The position numbers and the translations under genes are program-made. The notes under the pieces are model-generated. The model had not been told where the DNA came from, ran no database searches, and saw only the letters and a program-made list of their open reading frames with translations. Shown here piece by piece: positions 33,463-45,700 of a stretch of DNA of 64,000 nucleotides. Position 1 is the first letter of the stretch. The number at the start of each line of letters is the position of its first letter. This stretch comes from Scytalidium lignicola (taxonomy: Eukaryota > Ascomycota > Leotiomycetes), in contig NCSJ02000067.1 of NCBI GenBank assembly GCA_002812745.2, forward strand, positions 62,001 through 126,000, in the 5' to 3' direction.

Positions 33463-36400
33463 TTCTAATTCTTCTTTTTGGAGATAGCCTGTTAATGTCG
33501 AGGATAGCAAGGACTTGAGTGGACTACTTAATTGTTGTGTCAAGGAATATATCCCCTAGAAGTGAACAAAACATTTAACCAGACACTATAAGGCTAGATG
33601 AAGAACTTACCTAGCCTGAACTTATAAGGAATACCATGACTACTACAGGAAATGACAGTGGAATTACAAGCTTACTTTCTGCCCTTGAAGAGTAACAACG
33701 ATTAATCTAAGAACTTGAGAAAGAAAACACAAAACTGGAATGCTAGTATAACATAAAGGATATAACAATGATAAAGGCAGAAAACTAAGTGTAAGAACTC
33801 TTATAATAACAAGAAAGGATAAGAGCTTACTTAGAATAATTATTACTGATATTAAACCCTTGAACTTAAGAATTATTAAGGCACCTAACTTTAAGACTTG
33901 ATAAGGAGTACCTGATAATAACTTAAACTACCTTGACAATAAATCCTTTTCCAGACACAAAGTCTTATAGGACAAAATGCTAATATATACTCTTACCAAA
34001 ACCTTTTATAAGAAGATCCTTAAAAGAATATTATAATTTCATAAACTCTTACAAGCTTGAATTTTGTATATTCTTATATGATTATGTTGATAATTCAGAC
34101 AAGATTATATATAGGATAAAGTACTTATCCAGTATTCTGAAGTCAAAATGGAAATGTAAGGAGAGAGTAAAGATAAAGGACTTAACAATATAAAAAGGAT
34201 TTAAGAAAACAATGCTTAGTATATTAAAAGATGAAAATAATCAGGAGATGAAGGTAGTAAATGAATATAATAAAGTAATGTTATGTATAAGACAGTTAAT
34301 TAAAGTTTTTACATAATACTTAGACATCCTTAAAGAGTAAATGCTAAGTATATTAAATGAATATAAAAAAAAACAACTTGTTTATAAAGTTATTTCCTTT
34401 TCTCAAAGAAAAGATTATAAATTATAATAAACTCTTGAAGACTTATAAAGAACTAATTATTATAATAACATGACTATAATAAAATAAAGTAAACTAGAAA
34501 GTAAGAAGTAAACATTAGAATAATAAGGAATAACAAGATAGTAATATAAAAGGGAAATATTAAAGTAAATCTTTAAAAGAATGTTTTAAGTTCTTAATCT
34601 AATAATAAGACAATTACCTAAGAGGGTAATAATCATCACTTATATTAAGGGTAAACAGGATAAGTATATATTATTATTTTAAATGTAATAAGATAAGTTA
34701 TTACATATTAGAATGTTATTCATCTACTGTATTGACTATCCTTCAAAGAACTTATTTTACTTGTAATAAGCTAAGTTACATAGCCTTTTATTATCTTAAC
34801 AAGAATAAATCAAGATAATTACAACCTATCTAAGGAAATGCCAGAGTTCAAGAGATGTTATAGCCTTAGTCTTATTAAACATTATACTTAAGAGATCTTA
34901 TAAGAAGATAAGGCAAGATGAGTAACTAATAATAGAAGATTTACTCTAAGTCAAGGACTAAGAGGGTTGATAATGAACTAAATTAATATTAATGGATAGT
35001 AAAGTATAAATAAATGTAATTATAATAAAGTTAACTTAAATGTATAGATAGTAGAATAATAAGTTACTATGCTTAAGCCTCCAAATAATAAATAGATCTC
35101 CTTTACTTATCTATGACTATTATTAAGTAAAGATCCAAGGATGAGATTCTCATAACAAGACTTGATTGTTAACTTATTAACTTGTCATCATCAACATTAC
35201 CTTATCAATAAAATACTCAATAGTATTAAGTAGACCTTGGTTAAAAGCTATAAACTTACTCATTAACTAATTTATAGAAATATGGAAATACTAACTTACA
35301 AAGCTATAATATAAGATCTTGTCAACAGAATAATTTACAATAACATTAAACAAGAAGGAAGATACACCTTTATTCAAAGCCTTCTTCATAATAGTAAGAC
35401 TTACACTTGACATATATACTTTTGTAATAGTTAAAGGGGAATTACAACACTAAGTAGATATTATACCTGACAAATATTAAGACTTTCAAGATGTCTTCAA
35501 TAATAAAGAAGTAGGAAAGTTTCAAGAAGAAGACAAGCTTAAGCATACTATTAAACTCTAAGAAATTACTACTTCCCCTTGAAAACTTATTTACCCTTTA
35601 ACAAAAAAGGAGATAGAAGTCTTAAGGGAATACATTCTTAAGATGTTGGAGAAAGGATGGATTCAATGATTTACTAACTTTGCAAGAGCTTTAATTCTAT
35701 TTATCTTCAAGAAGGATAGTTGCCTTTGACTTTATGTTGATTACCAAGGCCTTAATAAGATTATTATTAAAAATCAAATACCCTTACTGTTGATTAACAA
35801 GACATTGGACTTCTTAGGCTTAACTGTGATATTTATAAAGTTAGACTTGAAAAATGTGTACTATTATATTTAGATCTAGGAAGGAGATAAGTAAAAGACA
35901 ACATTCTGAATATACTATAACTATTATAAGTATTACATAATGTTATTCAAGCTATGTAATGCTCTTATAACCTTTTAACAATATATCAACAAAGCTTTAA
36001 CAAGACTTGTAAACATAATTTACATTATCTACTTAGATAACATTCTCATTTTCTCAAAGAACATAAAAGAGTACTCTTAGTATATATAATAAGTACTTGA
36101 ATAATTATACTAGTATTGCTTATTCATTAATCTAGCCAAGTATGATTTTGATACTTAATTAGTAGAGTTCTTAGGTTATATTGTCAGTAAAGAAGATATA
36201 ACAATAAAGTAAAGCTAAGTTAACATTATTTATAACTAGCTTATCCTTGCCTCTTATAAGGATATTCAAATATTCTTGAGGTTTATTAATTTCTATTAAT
36301 GATTTATTAAGAATTATTCTAAGGTAATTATAACTTTAACAGACTTGTTAAAAGGAATAAAGAAAAGAAGGAAGTTCAGACTATTCAACTTCTTAGTATT

Positions 36401-39400
36401 AGTATAAAGAGCATTTGACAAACTTAAGGTTGTATTCTAAGAAGCTTTAATCCTTATGTATTTTGTATTAAGATTATTTATAATAGTAGAAACTAATGTA
36501 TTTAAGTTCATTATTAAAGTAGTGTTATCTTAGCTTATATTTAACAATGTACAATAGTATCTTATTACTTTCTACTTGAAGAAACTTAATATAATACAAT
36601 AAGTATATAAGATATATAACTAAGAATTGTTAACTATTATATTAGTATTTGAGTAGTAAAGGTATTACCTTACTTATACTTCCTTGACAATAACAATAAA
36701 AACAAATTATGACAACTTGAAGAAGTTCATAAACAAGGAGAAACTTAACAGTAAACAAGTACATTAGATCTAGAAATTAGTTAAGTTTGATTTTAGGATT
36801 GAGTATTAGCCAAGAAGAAGTAACTTTGCCAATATGTTATCATGATAACCAGATTACAAACCCAAGTCAGATGAGATAATAAGAGACTTACTCTTAATGT
36901 TAAAAAAAGAAACTAAGAGAGATGTTCCTTATAACAATTATAAACATAACTTGTTAGTATAAAAAAGCAAAAGCTTCAAAGAGTAAAAAGATAAAGAAAC
37001 TCCTAAAGGATAAGGTCTTTAAGTCTGGCTAATTATTAAAGCTTATACAACTATAAGCAATCCTAGACTAAGTAAGATGTTTAAAGGCTGATAAGATAAA
37101 TAATATAATAATAATACTTAACCTTGTTGTTAAGATTAGTAATTGTAAACACCTTGTCTTATAAGTGTATGTTAGAATGATAATAACACTTGAAACAACA
37201 TATAAACTTCCTTCTAAATTAATAACTTCCTTAATCTAAAACCTATAACAAGAAGATACTTTTATTCAAGGGCAATGATNAAAAGTCAATCCAAGACAAG
37301 AAGAAGTTAACTAAAGACATTAAAAGAGGTCAGTATTATTATAATAATACTTTAAAGGAAAGAACAAATCCTTTAAGTATAAATGTGATGACCCTTTAAA
37401 GGTTTGGTTAAAAAGAAGTTTAGAAGAGTAACATAAAGTTAAGAAGTTAAGGGAAATCATAAGATAAGCTTATGACCTTAAAGGAGAATGAAGTAGAAGA
37501 TATTATAAAAGTAAATGATAATAATAATGAAAGTAATAACAGTAAAAATAATATTAAATAATAATAAAAGTTAGACAAGACAAGAATATTATATTATAAA
37601 GGCAAAGCTTATGTTCTAGATAATAAGGCCTTAAGAGCTGAGATATTAACGATGAACTATGATAACCTGATAACAAGTCACTTAAGAGTATCCAAAACTC
37701 TTGAGTTATATGGTGTAAGTATTATTAACTGAACATAAGGAAGGATATACAATGTTAAGTGAAGATTTACATAGTCTGCTAATACATAACAACAAAGAAA
37801 TATTGTCTATACAGGATACTCAAGCCTTTACTAGTGTTCAAAGGGTTGTAAAAAGAGATTACAATAGATTTTATTACAGATTTACTTGTTTGTAAATGGA
37901 ATAAAGTAGAATATAATGTATGCTTAGTAATTATCAACAAGTTAACAAAGATAACAAGGTATATACTTTGTACAAAAACTATTATAACAATTAAACTTGT
38001 AGAATTGTTTATACAACGAATTGTCAAAGATTTTAGTATGCTAAAAGGAATCATATTAAACAGAAGCTTATAGTTCATTAGTAATTTTTAAGCATCTTTA
38101 TGTTTTTACCTGAAAATCCAACATAACTTGACAATAGTGTTTTACCCTTAAGATGACAGACAAACAGAAGTTCAGAACTAAACCTTAGAATATTACTTAT
38201 AAGTCTTTGTAAATTATAAGCAAAACAATTAAGTAGTACAATTAACATTAGTTGAATTTATATACAACAACAATGTTTATTCATCTATAAGAATAATTCC
38301 TTTTCAGTTTATATACAACTTCAACTTAAAGATTTGTATACATGTCAAGGATAACATCCAAGAAGGAAAGGTAATTGTTGTGTATAAAAGGATAGAATTA
38401 TTAAAAGAAATAAGAGAAGTAATAGTAAAACATTTAAAAAGGGCTAAAGAAGTTTAGNAAAAAATACTATGACNAAAAAACNAAAAGCTTATGACTTTCA
38501 AAATGGAAGATATAGTAATGTTGTTAACAAAGAACTTATAACAGTGAAGACTTAGTAAAAAGCTATTAGACTAATACTTAGGATTGTTTAAGATTACCAG
38601 AATAGTAAGTAATAACTTAGCTTACAAACTAGAACTACTGTTAGTATAGAGAATTTACCTAGTCTTCTATGTCTTCTTATTAAAGCCTTACCACTACTGT
38701 ACAAACATTACACTAGAACCTCTATTAGAAGTCGTAAATGGATAAGAAGAGTAAGAGGTTAAATCGATCTTAAACTATAAAGACAAAAAGGTAAGATAAC
38801 AATACCTTGTAAGATAGAAAGGATATTCTCATATAAATAACACATAGGAATCACAAGTATATTTAGGAAATGCAAAGAAATCAATTAAGGACTATTAAAA
38901 CAATCTGAAAACAACAAAGCCCTGTTAACAACATAAAGATGTAGAAAAACCTAATCATACAAAGAAAAAGAAACCTCAAAAAACCTAAAAGAAAACCTAA
39001 GCAACAATAATAACCTTAATAGTCATCTTAAGCATAACCTTTGCCTTTTCATAACACAACGCTTGACAAAGGGCCAAGATCAGCAAAGAGGATAATAAGC
39101 TTCATAGTACAAGTAAGCTTGGTAAGGACGAATTCGTCATCATCATTGTCGTTATCATCATTGAAATTCTTATCCTCTTCATCACTAGTATATTCCTTTG
39201 TAATATCTCCATCCTTATAACAAGTGTATATAACAAGAAGGCTAGCCTAAGAAATAATTAAGAGAAGGAAACTAAAGATAGTAAGAGGAGATTTACTTAA
39301 TACTACAATATATCAAGGATACTTATTAACATCTTGTTAAGAGATCTTGTAGTCTTACAACACTTAGCATAACAAGGGGCCAAAGGCATAAAGCCTTTTT

Positions 39401-40255
39401 TAACCTGACAACTATAAAGCTCTACACACTTTATAAACTCCTTTTGACGTAGTTTAAGATATACAACAAGTTAACACTGTTCTATACTTAATGTTATAAT
39501 AACAACATAATCTAAAAGATTAAATAAGAGGTTAAGGTATATAACAAACAAAAGAAGAATAAGAAGACAATACTTATATATCCTATTACATCAAGTACAT
39601 ACTACATTACCTACATACATTATACATTACAATCCTAGTATGTTTAACTGTCTTTTCGTATAATAAAGACAACAAAGGTAAACAAGTTCCAAGTTTACAC
39701 TAAGTACACAAGGAAACAAGATGTCAAGGTTAGGTAGCATTGTCAACATAAAACAAATCAACATATAGATAGTATAAAAAGGAAATACATACAAAGATTC
39801 ATATTAAAGTATAAATCATATAATATATTGTAATGTTTAAAGGCAAGGATAACAAGGAGAAAAGGATAAAAAAGTTGAAAGTATGAAGGGAATATTTATA
39901 CATACATATATACTGACAAGATCACCAAATCATGACAAACAACTACAATATCAAAGGCTTCATTGATTATGTCATTAGAGGAACTTTACTAAATTACTAA
40001 CATTTGACATCATAACAAAACAAGCAAAACTTAAAATTTCCTAATTTAGCAACCTCCCTGATCTTACTAAGTAGTACGTTAAAGGAGCAATGTAAAACCT
40101 TACTACAAGAACAAAGGTAATTTGAAGGATACATCCCTAGCACAACGAAGTAAAGGTTATACCCCCTGACCGAAGGATCAATAACTCTCCGCTGGTAGAG
40201 CCCTGCATGAAAGACTACTAACTCTTGAGGGCAAGAGTCTAAGAGGGGGAGGTAA

Positions 40256-40476
40256 TGTTAGGAACCTGAAGGCGGATCCTCAAAGCCACATTGTAATAAC
40301 AGAGGAGACCTGCTTAGTCATCCCTAGAGTAGCAAAGTCATATGCTTACTTATACATTAACATTGCCAAAAGGAGAAGAGCTCTTCAAGAATTAGTCTGT
40401 ACAATACACACACCCTATCCTCCTGCACCCTGACGTCGGTTCGCTGTCTAGGACTAATCGTCTATAATCCCTAACA
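40256..40476 (+). repeat. 3' LTR of the gypsy element
   Basis: 221 bp from TGTTAGGAACC to CCCTAACA, directly after the polypurine tract. Where it differs from the 5' LTR it mostly shows A for G. Its base composition is far less AT-rich than the element interior. Confidence 0.93.
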
Positions 40477-40481
40477 AATAA

Positions 40482-42369
40482 TATTAAAATCAGACTTTTT
40501 AAACTTTAACTTATCTTTATTCTTTTTCTTCTTTTTCTTCTTATTAAACTATTTTGCTTTATATTCTTTAAGTTTCTTAAAATACTTTTAAAAGTAATCA
40601 GATTCCTTATAACTATTCTTCTTATAATAATTGTACTTAAAGTTCTTAAAGCTCTTTAAATTGTTTAAGTTTAAATTAAGATTGTTCTTATTATATATAA
40701 TAATATCAAAAGAGTTAATAACAAAGATAAATTCATCAGTAATATCTTTTATAAGTTAAGTAAGTCTAAGACGCTTCTCAGATTTACTAGTTAAACATTA
40801 ATGTTCAACTTAAATAGGATATTTATCTTTAAGACTAGAAATAAAAACAAATTTATAAAGAAGTTTTATATTATTACCTTTAACAACTTTTAAATTAACT
40901 ATTATTAACTTGAATATAATAATATATACACTTATAAAGTTGAAGTAATTATACTTGATAAATATCAGTTTAAATAAGAACTTATATTATAGATTATAAC
41001 CTTTTCCTTGATATTAAGCTTTTAAAGTATTTTAAATAAGCTTTATTATATTATAATCTTGTTATTGATATTAACATTAAAACATATATAAGTTTTAACA
41101 TTATTTTTATATTAAACCTTTTATTTAAGAGAATCTTCTTTAAAAAGTAAAACAATATTATTAATATAATTTTTAAAACCTTTAAAATAAAGTAATATTA
41201 TAAGATAAGAGTTTTAAAAGTTGTAATTCTTTAAACTCTTAAGTTTTTAATCCTTTAGAAGAATTATAATACTAAAATCATTGATTATGTTGAATATGAT
41301 AGTTAAACATATGAATATAAGTAAACAAAGATNAAAAAGGTGTTAATTAACATAATCAATATGAAAGAAGAAGAGTTAACTTAATTATATTGTTATTAAA
41401 GTGTATAACCTATTAAATTAAGACAATAAAAGTATAGTACATAATATAAGGTTACTCAGAATATATATTGAAATGTTATAATAACTACGTATAATAAAGT
41501 AAAGCTAACTACTAGNAAAAAGAAGTTATATATAATAAACAAGACATAGTACTTAAAGTAATAACTAAAATATCATAATAATATATACTTTAATTAAAGA
41601 AATTATTATTCGAACTTGAAAATAGTTATTTTTTACATTTATATCTTATAAAATAATATTGAAAATCTTTAGAAATTAACTTAAAAAAGAGCTTTTTNAT
41701 TTTTACCTATTATTAATTTATATAACTACTTTATAAATAAAGTTAATTTAGAAGATTAATTAAAGTTTTACAATATTAGAATGTATATTATTTGACGNAA
41801 AAAAGTAATAAGTATTANTTTTACTTTTTTATTTTATATAGTTTTAATCAATTCTTAACTTTTTTTTAAAGTATAATAATAAAAGGAAGTTTAGTAATCT
41901 TAAAGCTTTATTTATAATAGAAGAAAAGTCTTTAAGTATAAGGAAAAGGCTAAATTCACAGCTTCTATAACTCTTGTAACCCAAAACGTGAAATATTACC
42001 TATAGAATCCTTGTATCGAGCCTGTGATGATGTCGCTGTACTGAGAGCATATTAGCTATGGTGCAATATTGTTACATCCCCTTGGCTATAACTCTAATTT
42101 GTAGTATCTGAACTGGTCCAGGAGGCCAGTAGAGCATGAAGTGAACAGCCTTTAACGGCTTGGAGTTGACGTTCCTACACTCACAGTATTATGTCATCTA
42201 TCATCGGTGAGCCTTCGGTTAGGATTTTCAGGCTTTTTGACAGGCAACAAGATAAACACAGTCAGCAGAGTTAACAGGTAACGTGTTCATATCCTTTCGT
42301 AGAAGTTAATTTGTGCCATTGAACTAAGAAGAAAATCGTTTACGTTGAGACATCTAGCTCCAGAGAGCC
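40482..42369. other. AT-rich decayed repeat, then transition to genic DNA
   Basis: 40482-41950 is AT-rich with stops in every frame; lysine-rich translations on the minus strand (40500-40700) hint at a decayed gag-like region, but no motif is secure. From about 41950 composition returns to normal and the DNA up to 42369 is probably the promoter of the next gene. Several Ns stand beside A or T runs. Confidence 0.45.
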
Positions 42370-43048
42370 ATGACAGACAAGATCTTACTCTTCTTTTGGA
42401 TGACCAAGCGCGGGGGCATAGAGCTCTCATTGCATAGACGGGGATCAAGATGGTACACTGTTTTCCCACGTGATTATGGCATGGCTGAAGGTAGGAAACT
42501 GGTCGATTGCTTAAACGTCCCTCAGGAACGAGAATCCGACCCTCTACCCCCTCTACCCAATCTACATTCGCGGTTCTGGTATCGGCAAGACCCAACGTCC
42601 CCGGTGCGACTCGATGAGCTGCTCGAAGTGGACCCTCCGATCCTTAAAGATACCGGAATTCGGCGTATGGTGAAGCTATCTGAACGTAGCAAACAGCAGC
42701 CAGACGACTCAGTTGAGGAGATTCTAGTGGAGGTACTTCTAAGCGAAGAACAGTTTTCTCACCGCTGCGGCTATTGTGGGTGGGAGTGCTCGTACGATGA
42801 CTCAACACGACATCAGAGGGTTGGAGGGACAGATCATGCTCCCTTGTATTGGTGTGGTGTAAGTTTCACCATTTATTATTGGCAGCAATTTCTAAAAATC
42901 TTCCTCCCTCTAGTTTTGCTCACAAAATCGGGCAATGATCAATTTTCGATCGGCGTGGTGGACAGCGCCGGAGAGGTTACATGATTATTACTATTTCTTC
43001 TGTCATTTGCCAGCATGGCAATATGGGGCCTGCCAACAAACTGGTTAA
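42370..43048 (+). CDS. small cysteine/histidine protein of unknown function
   Basis: Exons 42370-42858 and 42914-43048 (intron 55 bp, GTAAGT donor, CTCTAG acceptor) give 207 aa. Unspliced reading would end at 42984 with a hydrophobic tail encoded by the intron; splicing replaces it with WCGFCSQNR and a Trp/Tyr-rich C-terminus. The protein has paired CGYC (about residues 138-141) and CGFC (about 163-166) motifs, with His residues between them, resembling a zinc ribbon or treble-clef domain. The N-terminal part is charged and Pro-rich. I do not recognise the family. It sits on an island of normal composition between RIP-decayed blocks. Confidence 0.6.
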
Positions 43049-43065
43049 GCGTATTCAGATTCACG

Positions 43066-43560
43066 TTACAACTCCACTTCCCAATATTCACCAATCAGCC
43101 TAATCCCCAGTGTCTCATGTTCCTCCGTCTTGATGAGTTTATATCCTTCTGTGCTGTAAAGACGACGCGCCGAAGTTAGAATACTTTGTGACCAGAGCTG
43201 GATCCGCACATAGCTGGCTTCCCGTGCGAACTGTGTGCACTCTTGTATTAACATCCGCCCCAGTCCCAGCCCTCGTGCACTAGGTTCGACCAGGAGAAGG
43301 CGAAGCTTGGCTACATTCTCTGAGCTCTTATCTTTAACCAGCATCACACAGCCAAGGAACTCCCCATCGCGCTCGGCGATCCAGCAGCGTTCTGACTTAG
43401 GATCAAAGTTGTCGATGAAGTCGACAGTTATTCTAGCTACGAGAGCTTCAAAGCGCTCGTCCCATCCATATTCTTGGTGGTATAATGCCCCATGCCGATG
43501 AACGATCTATCCCATGTCCCCAGGACGGTGGCTTCTTAAGATATATGAAAAGGTTTTCAT
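43066..43560 (-). pseudogene. GNAT N-acetyltransferase, interrupted by a stop
   Basis: The translation matches the GNAT half of MarR-GNAT-like acetyltransferases: IVHRHGALYHQEYGWDERFEALV, then CWIAERDGEFLG, then LRLLLVEPSARGLGLGRMLI, which contains the acetyl-CoA pyrophosphate-binding loop (R/QxxGxG/A), and a C-terminal WEVEL. An in-frame TAG at 43507-43509 falls where the family has Trp (GDMG-W-IVHRHG), a TGG-to-TAG change. Upstream homology (RPGDMG) ends at about 43560 where AT-rich DNA starts, and there is no in-frame ATG between the stop and residue 60. An N-terminally shortened protein would lack part of the fold, so loss of function is likely. Confidence 0.75.
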
Positions 43561-43911
43561 CTTTACCGTACCATCGATTTCCATGATATGTTGCGTAATA
43601 ATACTCAGGATAATAGTTTCACCCAAGTTCAGGGAAAGGAGGATGAGTGAAGTAATCAGTAGTTGGAAAACTAATGTAAGATCAATAAAGCATCATCAAG
43701 TTCATAATACTGTAGAAGATTAAAAAATCTTCATTTGGCCTCATCGACTTCTGAGTTGTCGTAGACTCGGCCATGTAATTGACAGGGCGTGCCGGAAAGG
43801 TTTATCGCTGTGATAATGCATTAATGTCGATAATACCAATTTCAGTGTGAAGGTATGAGCCAGTAATATTAAATGATATATTGTCAAGCGTTTTTCTAAT
43901 TCCGAGCGTCT
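43561..43911. other. decayed DNA between GNAT and NLR relics
   Basis: No open frame of note. It may be the 3' continuation of the NACHT-WD40 relic (further WD-like sequence is not clear) and the lost 5' end of the acetyltransferase. Confidence 0.35.
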
Positions 43912-44300
43912 ACAGGCACTTGCCACTGCCAGTATCTTAGATCATGACCGTGCAATCGCCCGACACTAATAATACTAGCCAGGTCAAGTCATGAGAGAAG
44001 GCTAGAGACCTAACAGATTTACTGTAGCCTTCGAGCGTTTGTAAATACTCACCATTGCTGACATCTTAAATCCTGACCGTATAATCGCCTAACACTAACA
44101 CTAGTTAAGTTGAGTCATGCAAGAAGGCTATAAACTTAACAGATTCACTATAGCGTTCAAGTGTTTACAGATACTTACTACTGCTAACATATTAGATCCT
44201 AACCATGTCATTGTCTAATGCCAATACTGGCCAGGTCAAGTCGTGTAAGAAAGCTACGGAGTTGACAGATTCGCTATGGCCTTCGAGCGTCTGCAAGCAT
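43912..44300 (-). repeat. three tandem WD40-coding units of about 125 bp
   Basis: Each unit contains TATCTTAGATC-like, AATCGCC(C/T)(G/A)ACACTAA-like, GTCAAGTCATG-like and CTTCGAGCGT-like blocks (plus strand) in the same order. Differences between units are mainly transitions, so they were once nearly identical. They encode the WD repeats of the NACHT pseudogene. Confidence 0.8.
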
Positions 44301-45700
44301 GCACTCCATCTATATCCTATAACTAGCTTTATTATAGCCTACTTCGGCTCTTCTTCCTCGAAAAGACCCTTTATCAGGCTATATGTTAGACTAAACAAGA
44401 GTGTAGACATATATACTTGAAGAGGATAGNTTTTTTATTGCCCATTTGCAATATATAATAAATCGCCGTACATCTTGAGCTAACTAGATTAATTATAATG
44501 CATTTGCTCTTGCTTAAAGTTATATTAGCATAAACTATACATGATATTATTAGTCTAAAGATTACTTAAATTAAAGCTTCAAGTTTTACCATTGAATATA
44601 CCTTTTTAAACATGCTTCTGCAGAGACTAAGAGCTTTAAGCCAGTAAATATATTTCATTTTAATGAATACATTGACTATACTATTATCTTGTAGGTTGAC
44701 TTTATGATTTACATAAGAGTTAAAGTTCTAACCACAAAGGTAATTAACTTAATAGATATACAAGTAGTATGATACCGTTAATAAGTCTAAGTTCGGCTGT
44801 TAAACCTGCTTAATAGAATATTCCAATGTACATAAGCAGTAAATGTTTTGTTATAATGTCCTAAACATAACTTAAAGCAATCTTAAGAAAATTATATAAT
44901 GAGCTTTTCTAGTTCTAGACAAAAAAAAATTTATCAAATGCATTTTTGAGCAAATAGTCTTTCGTGGACTGATGTACAAAATATATAGTATTTTCTCGGA
45001 CAGTAAAGAATAAACCACAAAGGTTAATAATCTCCTCTAACAACTTTAGATTATTAGACTTATCCTTAAGCATTTTAACAAAAGACATTAGTTCTTTTAG
45101 TATGATGAGTTTGTATATAATGACAATTAAATCAAGTATTTGCTTACATAAATTCACATCGTTTGAATTGTATATTTGCTTTACCATTTGCTCGTAGAGA
45201 GAATCAAAGCTAGGTGGAAATGTGTTCAAAGTTAGGAGGGTCTTTCATCGTAAAATCTCCTGAGGGTTTTAACAAGCTAAAGCTACTCAGGAAAGTGTCA
45301 TTTGTATTTGAAAATAAATGGTCGAGCATAGTAACTCATATTCTGTTATTATACTTCTTTAGCTATGTTAGCTAAAGCACTTTATGCTAGATATATTTTC
45401 TGATAGCTGTAGAAATAAATTCTGCATTTAACTTGAGGTATAATCTTACTCTATGGCCTGCTCTTTTTAACTGTTCTTTAACGTTAGGCTAGTTGCGACT
45501 AGAAATGATCCATTTAACACGAGGAAATGCAGATTACTTGTGGACAATAAAGTCTAATAGTTTTGGTAAGTATACTACGCATTCATCGAGTGCGTCGATA
45601 ATCAAATATGTGCTGTCTAAGCTTGAGTCTTGTAGAATGTTTGCGAAGATTTCGGGATCTATTGTTGTTATAGCATCATTAACTGCTGATTTTTAAAGAC
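43912..45700 (-). pseudogene. NACHT-WD40 (STAND NLR-like) gene, truncated and RIP-mutated
   Basis: Fungal NACHT-WD40 proteins, such as HET-E, act in non-self recognition and programmed cell death. Read on the minus strand: the NACHT Walker B region (TYLIIDALDECV, about 45600), the winged-helix part after NACHT (FDSLYEQMVKQIYNSND ... FVHQSTKDYLLKNAFD, 45230-44915), a decayed linker, and three WD repeats of about 125 bp (44300-43912) with LQTLEGHSESVNSVAF-type starts. Trp codons of the WD units are often TAG. The Walker A/P-loop region is missing: homology ends near 45700. The many stops are consistent with RIP of the WD repeat array and flanks. Confidence 0.85.

Larger units (their letters stand above)
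33242..40476 (+). mobile_element. Ty3/gypsy LTR retrotransposon, RIP-inactivated
   Basis: 7235-bp element between direct 221-bp LTRs with a perfect 5-bp target duplication AATAA (33237-33241 and 40477-40481). A polypurine tract (AAGAGGGGGAGGTAA) ends at 40255. The internal region is strongly AT-rich with stops throughout, but pol order is readable: a zinc-knuckle remnant near 34857; reverse transcriptase about 35620-36230 (KGWI, VDYQGLNKI, KLDLKNVYYYI, YLDN in place of YLDD at 36030-36041); RNase H to about 36660; integrase about 37660-38450 (GHLRVSKTLEL, then a DxE core with TDLLVCKWNKVEYN-like residues). Gag is presumably 33640-35000. No open frame survives. Confidence 0.92.

Noticed and set aside
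42287..42595. 102-codon minus-strand open frame opposite the CxxC gene
   Set aside because: A shadow of the plus-strand gene; the plus frame has a proper intron and paired CxxC motifs.
43912..44300. CRISPR-like or satellite array
   Set aside because: The three units of about 125 bp are coding WD40 repeats on the minus strand, so a protein repeat explains them.
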